Shown here: piece by piece, positions 49,928-61,672 of the stretch
How the letters are laid out: the number at the start of each line of letters is the position of its first letter
Position numbering within the stretch: position 1 is the first letter of the stretch
NCBI GenBank assembly: GCA_007449985.2
Contig: VIIQ02000074.1
Location: 161,947 to 225,946 of the forward strand
Reading direction: 5' to 3'
Length of the DNA: 64,000 nucleotides
DNA from: Desmodesmus armatus
Taxonomy: Eukaryota > Chlorophyta > Chlorophyceae > Sphaeropleales > Scenedesmaceae
Made by a program: the position numbers and the translations under genes
The notes under the pieces: model-generated
Told to the model about the DNA's origin: nothing
Databases searched by the model: none
Seen by the model: the letters and a program-made list of their open reading frames with translations, nothing else

Positions 49928-52900
49928 GGAGTGAGCAAGTTACAAGAGCGAAGTCAAGCAACAGAAGCCACCCCTCAAAGCTCAGGCAAGAGGATGGCGC
50001 AACCTGGCAGGCACCACCCTGTGAGGGCGCAAGCCGACACCCCCACCACATGGTCTCACGGGCGGCACGTCGAAGTGCAGCCTGCCAAAAAACAGACACC
50101 AGGACCCGACCATGCACCCGCAGAATGACTAGAGAAAAGCAACGGCAAAGGGACAAAGCAGGCGAGCAACACGAACGCAAGCGAGTCAACACAGAGCCGA
50201 GAGAAAGCACCACCGATGCGTCACCACACTCACACACCTCACCGGTGTGCACAGCCAGCCCCCCCACAGAGGGGCTGAAGAAACACCCTGAAACCAACAA
50301 GCGGCGGCCACACAGCACAAGGCTGGCCGCTGTACTAGACAAAAGCCAGCGCGCAGAGGGCCCCAAGACCCCCGGCGTGGTGCACTACCACACCTGCACA
50401 CCTCTCCAATATGCAGGGCTAAATCCGCCCCACACCTAAGCCAACAAAAACACTAACATTGTCGCCCCAGTGCCAACCAAGCAAGGCACCATAGCGGCCA
50501 GCCGCCCCCAGAGAACAACCCAAACGCTTACACCCTGTGTGATGCGCACACACTCCAGAGGCACAACAACAACTATGATACAGAGCAAAGCACACACGTA
50601 GCCAAGACCCGAGAAGCACAACAAACCCCACACAGAAAAGGCCCTCCCACTTTCCAAACCCCGCTCCCGAACCCCCCAGCCCCCGTATGACCACCCTCCC
50701 TCTAGAACGCAAGGCGGGGGCCCATGCCTGCCGCCACTGTGTACAACACCCCCTGCTGTTGCCACTTAGCATCAAACCGCTCTGGCGACAGGACGGGGTT
50801 GCGGCCCCGTAGCCAGGACAGAGGCACCCCAGAGTTGAGGCGGATGTCCCTCTGAGACCTAAGCCAGTCCTGTGAGAGCTGCTGCTGCAGTGCTGCCCTG
50901 AACCTGTGGATGACTGCAACACTGCTGTACGGCCGGCCCTCGCTGGCACACCGAACCACCCAGAAGGACTCCAGCAGTAGCAGCCGCAGGTATGTCCAAA
51001 GCTGCTGCAGCGCTGGTGGAGGCTTCCACACTGTGCTGTCATCCAGCAGCAGGATGCGAACGCTACTGAAGTCCACTGCTGCTCCCGGCTGCACCCTCTG
51101 CCACACACCTGCAAACCAAGCCCACACAGCCACGGCGACAGGGCACTGCACAAAGAGGTGAGACAGAGACTCGAGCTGATAGTTGTCTGGAGTCGGCAGC
51201 CGCTGCTGCTGGGTCCCAACCTGCTGCTGTGACTGCGACTGCTGCTGGTGTTGCTGTGCTCCTTCGGTCGCAGCCTGGCCCGGCTGCGGCTGCGGCTGCT
51301 GTTGCGGCTGCCCATCCCCACCCTGCCCCTGCTGCTGCTGCTGCTGTTGTTGCAGCAGCAGCTGTGATCCCCCATTCCCGCCCTGCCCCTGGTGCTGTTG
51401 CTGCTGAGACTGCAGTGCTCCTGCCTGGCCCGGCTGCTGCTGCTGCTGGGGCCCCAGCCGGCACTGCTGCTGCGGACAGCAGCATTGCAGCAGCTCCTGC
51501 ATGTTAGTGGCAGCATATACCCTACCATCCCCCACCCTGACGGCGGCATGAAGCATCTGCCATCCAAACACCCGCAGCGGCCGTGGCAGGCGCTTGTCAG
51601 CGGCCCGACGGTACGCTTTTCCCCACGCTGAGTCGGCGTCTGTAGCGGGCTGCAAGCCCCTGGCCAAGGGGTCCTCCGTGTCATCCACGGTTGGGGTGGT
51701 GACATGCTGTAGGTCCTGCTGCTGCCGCCAAGCTGTTGGCTGGGACCCTGCTGCTGTAGCGGCCCTGTCTGCAACCCGCTGCAGGACATGCTGCCGAGCT
51801 GGGCTGTCGTGCATCCACGTAGTATCATATGCTGCCATCTGGTCAGCAGTAGTGATGCGGTGGCGGCCGCTGCTGCTGCTGCTGTTACCTGTGCTGAAGC
51901 CAGTCTGCAGCATCTCTGCAAAGCTGCGCTTGTGCTTCGCTTCCAGCTGCTGCAAACCTGTGCTGGGCGCCAGGTTGCCGTCGCTGTCCCGCCACAGCCG
52001 AGGTCGCACCCCCCTGTCCAGGACCCACCCAGGCTGTGACCTGCATTTGAGCTGCACCAGCCTGCGTGTGATGTCCCTAACTGAATACTGCACAACCCCC
52101 GTGTCCGGCCCAAAGCCCCACACATTGGGGTCGACCTGGATCTCAGGCCACGCCCCACCAAGTAGTAGGCCTCAAGGGGCTCCCGCTGTGTGGCCTCTGA
52201 CTGCTGCTGCTGCCTGTGCTGCCTGCGTGGGCCGCCCAGCGGAGCGAACACCACGCAGCAAGGAGCGAACACCACACCCTGCGGCACGTCAGGATCTGTG
52301 TTGAGGCAGCGGAGGCTGCCATCTGGCTGCACCTGATACCACTGCTCCCGGTCCTCCATCCCCTGCCACACCCACCTGTCCCCTGAGTCCACTTCCCACT
52401 GTGACTGCTGCTGCAACGACGGCTGCCGCTGCTGCTGCTGCTGCTGATCTGCAGGCGGCTGGAGAGCCTGCTGCCATGCCGTCGGCAGCACGAGGCCATC
52501 CACCGCTGGCTGAAAGGACAAGCCTCGCTCTGCCACCTGCCCAAGAGTTGAGTCTGCCGAGCGAGGCTGCACACTGCTGGGCATGTCTCGGGCAGAGCCG
52601 AACAGCACACCTGTGACGGCGCTGGCCACGCTGTGATTCCCCACTACTGGCTCTAGTTTGATCTGATCCACCGTCATGTCGCCCCAGCGACTGGAACGCG
52701 GCGACGTGCGCTGCGTGCCTTGGGTTGAGGCGCCGCCGCATTGCTGCTGCTCCCTGCCCCGAGGAGTGCTGCTGTAGCAGCACCCGCACCCCCACCCCTG
52801 CACGCTCCAAGTTGGCCCGCATGAACTGCTTCCATGCTTGCTTGTGGGGGTGCAGGAGTGCTGCCATCACCTTTCCCTGCATAGCTGTCACATGTGCCTG

Positions 52901-53113
52901 CACATCCACGCTGGCTATGCCCCCCTGCTTGGCCTGCAGGCTGGCCACCTGCTGAGCTGGGCGCCAACGCAGCTGCCTGTTGTCTGTGTTGCGGATGCAC
53001 CCCAGCCCCAGGATAAAGGCTGAGATGCGGCGCTGAGATGCGGCGCTGGGGTAGCTTCTGTTGCTTGACTCCGCTCTTGTAACTTGCTCACCCTGAAAAA
53101 AAAATAAAAAAAA
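49874..53113 (+). mobile_element. LINE-C1 3' stub, carrying LINE-B5
   Basis: Only 26 bp (49874-49899) and 54 bp (53060-53113) are LINE-C 3' end and tail; the rest is LINE-B5. Target-site duplication TGGGGTGCA at 49865-49873 and 53114-53122 in a satellite unit. Confidence 0.88.
49900..53047 (-). mobile_element. LINE-B5, 3.1-kb copy with ORF2 C-terminal half
   Basis: Poly(T) 49900-49927, 3' UTR to 50701, then minus-strand ORF2 from stop codon 50702 upward. Target-site duplication GGGGTAGCTTCT at 49888-49899 and 53048-53059. The reading frame (GVRPRLWRDSDGNLAPSTG, HLFVQC zinc motif, RLAF terminus) is open for 473 codons from 52123 and frameshifts near 52150. Further upstream it reads SVDVQAHVTAMQGKVMAALL. 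The copy is truncated at RRISAFILGLGC, just after the reverse transcriptase. A 14-bp GAGATGCGGCGCTG repeat (near 53020-53047) lies at the 5' junction. The Gln-rich spacer is shorter than in LINE-B3. Confidence 0.92.
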
Positions 53114-53231
53114 TGGGGTGCATGTTGGTACGCTTGAAGACACTATTTTTGTCTTTCACTAGAGCCAACCAGATGATGTTTGCGGACCACCACCGCCGCG
53201 CACCATCCGCCGCCGTCAACCCAACGCTACG
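53114..53231. repeat. Last satellite fragment
   Basis: 118 bp of the 137-bp unit resume after LINE-C1 and stop at GCTACG, the point where the LINE-B fragments at 28253 and 29655 were inserted. No satellite is seen further right. Confidence 0.9.
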
Positions 53232-53270
53232 TGGTGCTTTTTTCTCGGCTCTGCGTTGACTCGCTTGCGT
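53232..53270 (+). mobile_element. Start of a third copy of the satellite-borne LINE-B fragment
   Basis: 39 bp with the same left junction (GCTACG then TGGTGCTTT) as 28253 and 29655. It is cut at GCTTGCGT by the next minus-strand LINE-B, so this array end shares ancestry with the 28-30 kb blocks. Confidence 0.85.
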
Positions 53271-53522
53271 AAATTATTTTTTTTTTTGGAGTGATAAGTT
53301 ACAAGAGCGAAGTCAAGCAACAGAAGCCACCCCTCAAAGCTCAGGCAAGAGGATGGCGCAACCTGGCAGGCACCACCCTGTGAGGGCGCAAGCCGACACC
53401 CCCACCACATGGTCTCACGGGCGGCACTTTGCAGTGCAGCCTGCCAAAAAGCAGACACCAGGACCCGACCATGCACCCGCAAGATGACTAGAGAAAAGCA
53501 ACGGCAAAGGGACAAAGCATGC

Positions 53523-53552
53523 AAAATCTTTTCCCAAAAAAAAAAAAAAAAA
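53523..53552 (+). mobile_element. Tail-only insertion
   Basis: AAAATCTTTTCCC plus A17 between perfect 12-bp duplications GACAAAGCATGC (53511-53522 and 53553-53564). Confidence 0.88.
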
Positions 53553-53702
53553 GACAAAGCATGCGAGCAACACTAACGCAAGCGAGTCAGCACAGAGCCG
53601 AGAGAAAGCACCACCGATGTGCGCCACACTCACACACCTCACCGGTGTGCAGAGCCAGCCCCCCCACAGAGGGGCTGAAGAAACACCTTGAACAAACAAG
53701 CG

Positions 53703-53713
53703 AATAAAAAAAA
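53703..53713 (+). mobile_element. Tail-only insertion
   Basis: AATAAAAAAAA between AACAAACAAGCG at 53691-53702 and 53714-53725. The host is A-rich, so replication slippage is a partial alternative. Confidence 0.6.
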
Positions 53714-53841
53714 AACAAACAAGCGGCGGCCACACAGCACAGGGCTGGCCGCTGTACTAGACAAAAGCCAGCGCGCAAAGGGCCGAAAGCCCCCCGGCGT
53801 GATGCACCACCACACTGCACACCTCTCCAATATGCAGGGCT

Positions 53842-54382
53842 GTTATTGTTTTTGTTGGCTTAGGTGTGGGGCGGATTTAGCCCTGCATATTGGAGAGGTG
53901 TGCAGGTGTGGTGGTGCACCACGCCGGGGTATTTGGGCCCTCTGCGCGCTGGCTTTTGTCGAGTACAGCGGCCAGCCATGTGCTGTGTGGCCGCCGCTTG
54001 TTGGTTTCAGGGTGTTCTTCAGCCCTCTGTGGGGGGCTGGCTCTGCACACCGGTGAGGTGTGTGAGTGTGGTGACGCATCGGTGGTGCTTTCTCTCGGCT
54101 CTGTGTTGACTCGCTTGCGTTGGTGTTGCTCGCATGCTTTGTCCCTTTGCCGTTGCTTTTCTCTAGTCATTCTGCAGGTGCATGGTCGGGTCCTGGTGTC
54201 TGCTTTTTGGCAGGCTGCACTGCGACGTGCCGCCCGTGAGACCATGTGGTGGGGGTGTCGGCTTGCGCCCTCACAGGGTGGTGCCTGCCAGGTTGCGCCA
54301 TCCTCTTGCCTGAGCTTTGAGGGGTGGCTTCTGTTGCTTGACTTCGCTCCTGTAACTTGCTCACTCCCAAAAAAAAAAAAAA
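53842..54382 (+). mobile_element. LINE-B7, forms an inverted pair with its host
   Basis: 541 bp of LINE-B 3' UTR inserted into the same region of LINE-B6 in opposite orientation. Target-site duplication TATGCAGGGCT at 53831-53841 and 54383-54393. The two together can fold into a long hairpin. Confidence 0.92.
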
Positions 54383-54591
54383 TATGCAGGGCTAAATCCG
54401 CCCCACACCTAAGCCAACAAAAACACTGACATTGTTGCCCCAGTGCCAACCAAGCAAGGCACCAGAGCGGCTAGCCGCCCCCAGAAGAGCAACCCAAACG
54501 CTTACACCGTGTGTGATGCACACACACTCCAGAGGCACAACAACAACTATGATACAGAGTAAAGCAAACACGTAGCCAAGACCCGAGAAGC

Positions 54592-54677
54592 TTCCTCTTG
54601 CCTGAGCTTTGAGGGGTGGCTTCTGTTGCTTGACTTCGCTCCTGTAACTTGCTCACTCCCAAAAAAAAAAAAAAAAA
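54592..54677 (+). mobile_element. LINE-B8, 86-bp truncated copy
   Basis: Last 69 bp of LINE-B and a poly(A) tail, flanked by GACCCGAGAAGC at 54580-54591 and 54678-54689. Confidence 0.93.
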
Positions 54678-54749
54678 GACCCGAGAAGCACAACAAATTC
54701 CACAAAGAAAAGGCTCCCTGCTTGCCCACCCATGGATGGGCAGGGAACG

Positions 54750-56010
54750 CCTGGGGTGTTCGAGTCTCATGCCCGGCTACGAGGAACTGGGACTGTGCAG
54801 TGTGTATAGGTTGAGAATCAGCCGGGGAGTGTGTGTTTCTTGCAGAATGCGCGCAGTGTGGAGCCCGCCCCTGTGAGTGCACAGGTGGTAGGATGTGGCT
54901 GCTAGGACTGTCTTGGTGGTGTGTCTTGCGAGCGCACGTGTACTTCATGCTGTGTTTGCAAGGTCAAATAGTAGTTGAGTGCTGATTGTGCACAGTGTGA
55001 GACTTGGGGGCATATTGGGTACGTGGTTTGGGTCGGTGTCGCGTATGTGTAGGTGGTGTGCTCTTGCGTGAGAGTTGATCTAGTTCACAGTGTGGAAATC
55101 AACCATGTGTGCAAGGTGATTTGCTGCTGGTGCACAGTGCGACACTAGGTGGCATAGTATGTACGTGGTTTGACCCTAGTGCATAGTCCATGTTGTCAGG
55201 TGCCCCATACGCGAGGGTGGATACCCTTCAAATACGGCGCCTTGCAATGTATGCATGTGTACGTGTTGGGGGTCTGCTGCTTGTGTGAGAGTTAATCTTG
55301 TGGGGCATGCAAGTGTACCAACTCCAGTGCATGCAAGGTCACACATGAGTGTTGCTTGTTGTAGGGCTGGTGTTGCATGGATTGTTGTGTGTTGGCTCGA
55401 GTGCACGCTCGCCAGCTAGCATGTCGTAGAGATTTATTGTGGCACGGTGGACTGTTTGTGCCCGATTAGCTGTGTGCATGCGCATGCATACAGACTTGTG
55501 CGTGTGTGTCTGACGTTAATGCTGACTTCTGGCTGTTTGTGTGGCAATGAGTAGCTGTCTTTTGTCTGTGTGTCTCTAATGGCTTTCATGATTTGTGTTG
55601 GTTTGTGTTGTATCTTGGCTCTGTAGGGTTGCAGCATGTGAGTGTCTTAGCACTGCTTTTGACATATGGTTGGTGAGTCATTAGACCGGTCCATGGGCCT
55701 TGCCATATTTTTTTTCCTTGCCATATTGGGGCAAACATGGACTGTGACCTGCCGCAGTTGGTCTACGGACGGCTGTGGTGTATAGAGGACACTGGGCGCA
55801 CGGTCAGGCCCTGGATGCCCTTCGGGGTTGCTTCTCACGGAGCTGTCTGCACGGCCCTGCGATGGTGTCCCCTGCACAAGGGGTGCCGTGGGGTGGGTGT
55901 CACAACAGGTTGCCCCATCCTCCCGCTGGATCTTTTTATGGAGTGAACCACCGGTTGCTTGGTCCCGCCCAATGTAACTGATCACTTCCAAAAAAAAAAA
56001 AAAAAAAAAA
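54750..56010 (+). mobile_element. LINE-A' 3' UTR copy
   Basis: About 1.26 kb of GTGT-rich non-coding sequence ending in CAATGTAACTGATCACTTCC and A21 (55990-56010). The last 230 bp match LINE-A and the part upstream does not. It matches the complement of LINE-A'4. No reading frame is left and its left border is not resolved. Confidence 0.85.
55709..55715 (-). mobile_element. Poly(T)-only insertion
   Basis: Seven T between CCTTGCCATAT at 55698-55708 and 55716-55726. The related A' copy at 41655-41670 has the single, uninterrupted site. Confidence 0.75.
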
Positions 56011-57148
56011 CATCAGCTACTGCCACAGCAGCAGCAGCAGCTCCAGTAGCAATTGCAGGCTCCAGCTTCGAGCACGGACAGCTACCAGCTCGAGTCTCTG
56101 TCCCACCTCTTTGTGCAGTGCCCGGTGGCAGTGGCCGTATGGGCGTGGTTTGCGCAGGTGTGGCACAGGGTGCAGCCAGGGGAAACGGTAGACTTTGGCA
56201 GCACCCGCATCCTATTGCTGGATGACAGCTCGGTGTGGCAGCCACCAGCGCAGCTGCGCCAGTTGTGGACTTACCTACGCCTGCTGCTGCTTGAGTCCTT
56301 CTGGGTGGTTCGGTGTGCCAGTGAGGGCCGCCCTACAGCAGTGCGGCTGTCACCCATAGGTTTAGGGCAGCACTGCAGCAGCAGCTCTCGCAGGACTGGC
56401 TCAGGACACAAGGAGACATCCGCCTGAACTCTGGGGTGCCTTTGCCTTGGCTCCGGGCCGCAACCCTGAGCTGCTGCCGGAGCGGTTCGCCGCCAAATGG
56501 CAGCAGCCGGGGGTTTGTACGCAGTGGGGGATGGCACCGGGCCCCGCCTTGTGCTGCCAGGGGATGCTTGATGGGCCTCTTCTGGGAGTGGGGTCCTTGG
56601 ACGGGACATTTTGGGCCCACCAAAACATACCATCTACAAAAAAATGGGGGGGGCTTCTGCTGCTGCGATGCAGTAGGGATGGGGGTTGGGTTTGGTTTCA
56701 GCATTAGTGGTGAGTGGTTTTGTGCATACTGTGGGGGGGAAAAAAATACTGTGGGGGGCCGGTTCATGCTACCAGCCAAGGTTGGTGTGTACACCCCGGC
56801 AGGGGGTGCTAGTGACTTAGCCATTGTGCCGCCTTGCGCGGCGTTCCGTTCCAGGCGAGTTTAGCCGTGTGGTGTCACTTTGCTTTTGTATAGTTTCTGC
56901 AGTACCGCCTGCGCGACAGCCGGCAGTGACTATCGTAGACAATTTGCGGGTGCGTGGTGAGCCCTGGTGTCTGCTTTCAGCAGGCTGCGCTGCAATGCGC
57001 CGCTCATTTGACCATGTGGTGAGGGTGGTGGTCTGCCCCTTCACAGGGTGGCGCCGGTCAGGTTGCGCCATCCTCTTGCCAGAGCCCTTGAGGGGTAGCT
57101 TCTGTTGCTTGACTCCGCTCTTGTAACTTGCTCACCCTGAAAAAAAAA
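56011..57148 (+). mobile_element. LINE-C2, ORF2 end and 3' UTR
   Basis: Encodes the terminal zinc-motif region (SYQLESLSHLFVQCPVAVAV, then FGSTRILLLDDSSVWQPP) and reaches a stop near 56570 after frameshifts around 56330 and 56455. The 3' UTR ends with TGTAA at 57122-57126, CTTGCTCACCCTG and A9. The terminal ~250 bp resemble LINE-B. Confidence 0.88.
56739..56746 (+). mobile_element. Tail-only insertion in LINE-C2
   Basis: GAAAAAAA between TACTGTGGGGGG at 56727-56738 and 56747-56758. The uninterrupted site is present at 26358-26369. Confidence 0.8.
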
Positions 57149-57249
57149 TCTATGGTGACAGCCGCACTGCTGTACGGGCGGCCCTCACTGGCACATCGAA
57201 CCACCCAGAAGGACTCAAGCAGCAGCAGGCGTAGGTAAGTCCACAACTG

Positions 57250-57267
57250 CAACAAAAAAAAAAAATA
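57250..57267 (+). mobile_element. Tail-only insertion with four bases of LINE-A
   Basis: CAAC, A12 and TA between AAGTCCACAACTG at 57237-57249 and 57268-57280. CAAC before the tail equals the end of LINE-A at 38795-38798, so this can be a LINE-A copy truncated to almost nothing. Confidence 0.88.
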
Positions 57268-58423
57268 AAGTCCACAACTGGCGCAGCTGCGCTGGTGGCT
57301 GCCACACCGAGCTGTCATCCAGCAATAGGATGCGGGTGCTGCTAAAGTCTACCGTTTCCCCTGGCTGCACCCTGTGCCACACCTGCGCAAACCACGCCCA
57401 TACGGCCACTGCCACCGGGCACTGCACAAAGAGGTGGGACAGAGACTCGAGCTGGTAGCTGTCCGGGCTCGGAGCTGGAGCCTGCAATTGCTGCTGGAAC
57501 TGCTGCTGCTGCTGTGGCAGTTGCTGATGTGTTTCCCCACCGCCACCCTGGCTGCGTAGCTGCGGCTGGGGTGTTGCCCCACCCCCACTTGCCCTTGCTG
57601 CAGCATGCCTGCCTGCGTTGGCGGCGGCTGCAGCAGCCCTCCCTCCCCAACCTGTCCCTGCTGCTGTTGCTGGTGTTGCACCCCCCCAGCCTGGCCCAGC
57701 TGTTGCTGCTGTTGCTGCTGTGGAGGGTGCTGCTGCCCCGGTTGGCACTGCGGTTGCGGGCAGCAGCACCTCAGCAACTCCTGCATGTTAGTGGCAGCAT
57801 ACACCCTACCGCCCCCAACCATGACGGCTGCATGGAGCATCTGCCACCCAAAGACTCTCAGCGGCCGCGGCAGGCGCTTGTCTGCAGCCCGGCGGTATGC
57901 TGCCACCCAGTCTGAGTCGGTGGGTGCAGCAGGCGGCAGGCCCCGCTCCAGAGGGTCCTTGCTGTCATCCACAGCTGGGGCAGCGACGTGCTGCAAGTTC
58001 TGCTGTTGTCGCCAGGCTGTCGGCTGCGACCCTGCTGCCGTAGCTGCCCTGTCTGTCACTCGCTGCCGGACATGCTGGCGAGCTGGGCTGGCGTGCATCC
58101 AGGGGGCATCATACGCTGCCATCTGGTCGGCAGTGGTGATGCTGCGGCTGGAGCTGCCGCTGTTGAAGCCCGCCTGCATCATCTCTCCAAAGCTGCGCTT
58201 GTGCTTCCCTTCAAGCTGCTGCAGGGCGGAGGCCGGTGCCAGGGTGCCTTCACTATCCCGCCACAAGCGCGGCCGTACACCCACCGCTGGGACCCAGCCA
58301 CGCTGTGATCTGCAGCTGAGCTGCACTAGCCTGCGGGTGGCTTCTCTGACCGAATACCGTGGCAGTGGCAAGTCAGCCCAAAACCCCAGACGTTGGGGTC
58401 TACCTGAATCTCATCCCACCGCC

Positions 58424-60322
58424 CTACCAGATAGTATGCCGCCGGAGGGTTCCTTGGCTCCCCCCTGGCTGCTGCTGCCGCTGCTTGTGCTGTCCGCGGG
58501 GGCCGCCCAAGGGGGCAAACACCACGCAGCACGGCGACAGCGCCGCGTCCGGTGGCAGGTCTGGCTCTGCGTCGAGGCAGCGTAGGCTGCCGTCCTGCTG
58601 CACGTCATACCAGTGGACTGCATCCTCGCCCTGCTGCCGAGCCCACCTGCGCTGTGGGTCCAAGCGCCACTGCGGCTGCGCTGGTGCCTGCAGAGTCGCT
58701 TGCCATGCCTCTGGCAGCACGAGGCCGTCAGTAGCTGGCACAAAGGCCAGCCGTGGCGCCACCTGCCCCAGGGTTGTGCCCGCCAGGCGGGGCACCAAAG
58801 TGCTGGGCAAGCTGGGGACAGAGGTGAACAGCCCACCTGTGACAGCGCTGGCCACGCTGTAGTTCCCTATGACTGGCTCCAGTTGTATCTGCTCGACTGT
58901 CATGCCCTCGTGGGAGACCCGCCTGTGCAGCCCCAGCGCCTGAAACGCTGCAATGTGTGCTGCGTGTCTAGCGCCGAGGCGCCGCCGCTGTGCTGCTGCT
59001 GCCTGTCCAGAAGAGTGCTGCTGCAGCAGCAGCCGCTCCCCCGCCCCCGGCGCTGCACGGTCCAGGTTCGCCCGCATGAACTGCTTCCATGCGTGCCTGT
59101 GCGGGTGCAGCAGTGCTGCCATGACCTTTGCCTGCATGGCGGTGATGTGCGCCTGCACATCCACGCAGGCGACGCCACCCTGCTTGGCCTGCAGGCTGGC
59201 CACCTGCTGAGCCGGGCGCCATCGCAGTTGTCGATCGTCGGTGTTGCGGATACACCCCAACCCCAGCACAAAGGCGGAGATGCGCCGCTGGATAAGGCGC
59301 AGGAGGTCGGCAGGCACCGGCACAAACTGCGCATGGTACACCAAGCAGGAGGCCAGCACCTGCCGGGCGACTTCACACCTGCCCAGCAGGGTGAGGTCGT
59401 ACCTACTCCAAGTGCGTGCCCGGTGCCCAATGCTGTGTAACCGCTGCTCGAAAAGCTGTCTGGCAAAGGCTGTCGCCCCCCTGACTGATAGGAGTATGCC
59501 TAGATGCTTGATAGGGGTGTCTGTTGTGTTAACAAACTGTACCCCCGTCGCTGCATCCAAACCCTGCAACCCGCTGTGAAGTCCCAGCCCCATACCTCGG
59601 CTCTTGTCAACATTAAGCTTGGCCGCGCTGGCTGCACAGAACGGCGCCACCGCCTGCTGCAGCAAGGTGCCCACATCGGCTGGTGCAGCCGCGTGCAGGG
59701 TGGTGTCGTCTGCATGCTGGTGGCAGCAGGGCGCAGGGCCGTGGCCGTCAGGAAGGCTGATGCTGGTGATCCTGCCCTCCCGCTGCAGCTGCCGGCACCG
59801 GGCTGCTAGCGGCTGTGCTGCTATGACATACAGCAGCGGGCTGAGGGGGCTGCCCTGCGCGCAGCCTGAAGGGATGTCAAACACCCTGCTGCGGTGGCCG
59901 CCATTGAAGATTATCTGCCCTACTGTGCCCTCCAGCAGCAGGCGCACCCAGCGCCTGCTGCTCTCAGGGAACCCCATGGCCGCCATGCAGCGCAGCAGCC
60001 ACCCCCTGTTGAGGCGGTCGTAAGCTTTCTCAAAGTCTAAAAAGACAATGCAGCCCGGCCGCTGCACCTCCTGGAGGTAGTCGATTTCCTCCAGGTGCAG
60101 CAGCACGTTGTCTGCAATGTCGCGCCCCGGCACGAACGCTGTCTGTGTTGGGTCTATGACGCTGGCGCAAGCTGGCCCAAACCTGTGCACCATTACCCTG
60201 GCGATGATCTTGAGGTCGCAGTTGAGGAGGGTGATGGGCCTGTAGCTGGCAGGGTCGGCTCTGGGCTTGCCACCCCCCTTGTAGATCAGGGTGATCAGGC
60301 CCAGCCGCTGCGACTCGGACAC
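58424..60322 (-). pseudogene. LINE-C ORF2 reverse transcriptase fragment
   Basis: 632 codons open on the minus strand. Reverse transcriptase motifs: ASYRPITLLNCDLKIIARV, FVPGRDIADNVLLHLEEIDY, A-motif FLDFEKAYDRLNRG, B-motif SGCAQGSPLSPLLY, catalytic QHADDT, D-motif KLNVDKSRGMGLG and IKHLGILLSVRG. The region after it is the connection domain shared with LINE-A and -B (GNYSVASAVTGGLF). There is no endonuclease upstream because copy II of the duplication is joined there. The frame is lost near 58424, before the zinc motif. It has the longest unbroken RT in the window, but the element cannot be functional. Confidence 0.93.
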
Positions 60323-61637
60323 CCCAGACGTTGGGGTCTACCTGAATCTCATCCCACCGCCCTACCAGATAGTATGCCGCCGGAGATCCCTTGGCTCCCC
60401 CCTTGGCTGTTGCTGCCGCTGCTTGTGCTGTCCGCGGGGGCCGCCCAAGGGGGCAAACACCACGCAGCACGGCGACAGCGCCGCGTCCGGTGGCAGGTCT
60501 GGCTCTGCATCGAGGCAGCGTAGGCTGCCGTCCTGCTGCACGTCATACCAGTGGACTGCATCCTCGCCCTGCTGCCGAGCCCACCTGCGCTGTGGGTCCA
60601 AGCGCCACTGCGGCTGCGCTGGCGCCTGCATAGTCGCTTGCCATGCCTCTGGCAGCACGAAGCCGTCAGTAGCTGGCACAAAGGCCAGCCGTGGCGCCAC
60701 CTGCCCCAGGGTTGTGCCCGCCAGGCGGGGCACCAAAGTGCTGGGCAAGCTGGGGACAGAGGTGAACAGCCCACCTGTGACAGCGCTGGCCACGCTGTAG
60801 TTCCCTATGACTGGCTCCAGTTGTATCTGCTCGACTGTCATGCCCTCGTGGGAGACCCGCCTGTGCAGCCCCAGCGCCTGAAACGCTGCAATGTGTGCTG
60901 CGTGTCTAGCGCCGAGGCGCCGCCGCTGTGCTGCTGCTGCCTGTCCAGAAGAGTGCTGCTGCAGCAGCAGCCGCTCCCCCGCCCCCGGCGCTGCACGGTC
61001 CAGGTTCGCCCGCATGAACTGCTTCCATGCGTGCCTGTGCGGGTGCAGCAGTGCTGCCATGACCTTGCCTGCATGGCGGTGATGTGCGCCTGCACATCCA
61101 CGCAGGCGACGCCACCCTGCTTGGCCTGCAGGCTGGCCACCTGCTGAGCCGGGCGCCATCGCAGCTGTCGGTCGTCGGTGTTGCGGATACACCCCGACCC
61201 CAGCACAAAGGCGGAGATGCGCCGCTGGATAAGGCGCAGGAGGTCGGCAGGCACCGGCACAAACTGCGCATGGTACACCAAGCAGGAGGCCAGCACCTGC
61301 CGGGCGACTTCACACCTGCCCAGCAGGGTGAGGTCGTACCTACTCCAAGTGCGTGCCCGGTGCCCAATGCTGTGTAACCGCTGCTCGAAAAGCTGTCTGG
61401 CAAAGGCTGTCGCCCCCCTGACTGATAGGAGTATGCCTAGATGCTTGATAGGGGTGTCTGCTGTGTTAACAAACTGTACCCCCGTCGCTGCATCCAAACC
61501 CTGCAACCGCTGTGAAGTCCCAGCCCCATACCTCGGCTCTTGTCAACATTAAGCTTGGCCGCGCTGGCTGCACAGAACGGCGCCACCGCCTGTTGCAGCA
61601 AGGTGCCCACATCGGCTGGTGCAGCCGCGTGCAGGGT

Positions 61638-61640
<3 letters not shown>

Positions 61641-61672
<32 letters not shown>

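Larger units (their letters stand above)
53271..54745 (-). mobile_element. LINE-B6, 3' UTR fragment with four later insertions
   Basis: Minus-strand LINE-B 3' UTR beginning with poly(T) near 53275. It is interrupted by a 30-bp tail insertion (53523-53552), an 11-bp one (53703-53713), LINE-B7 (53842-54382) and LINE-B8 (54592-54677). The right end is uncertain: near 54720-54745 it runs into a CCCATGGATGGG palindrome and then LINE-A'. Confidence 0.8.
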
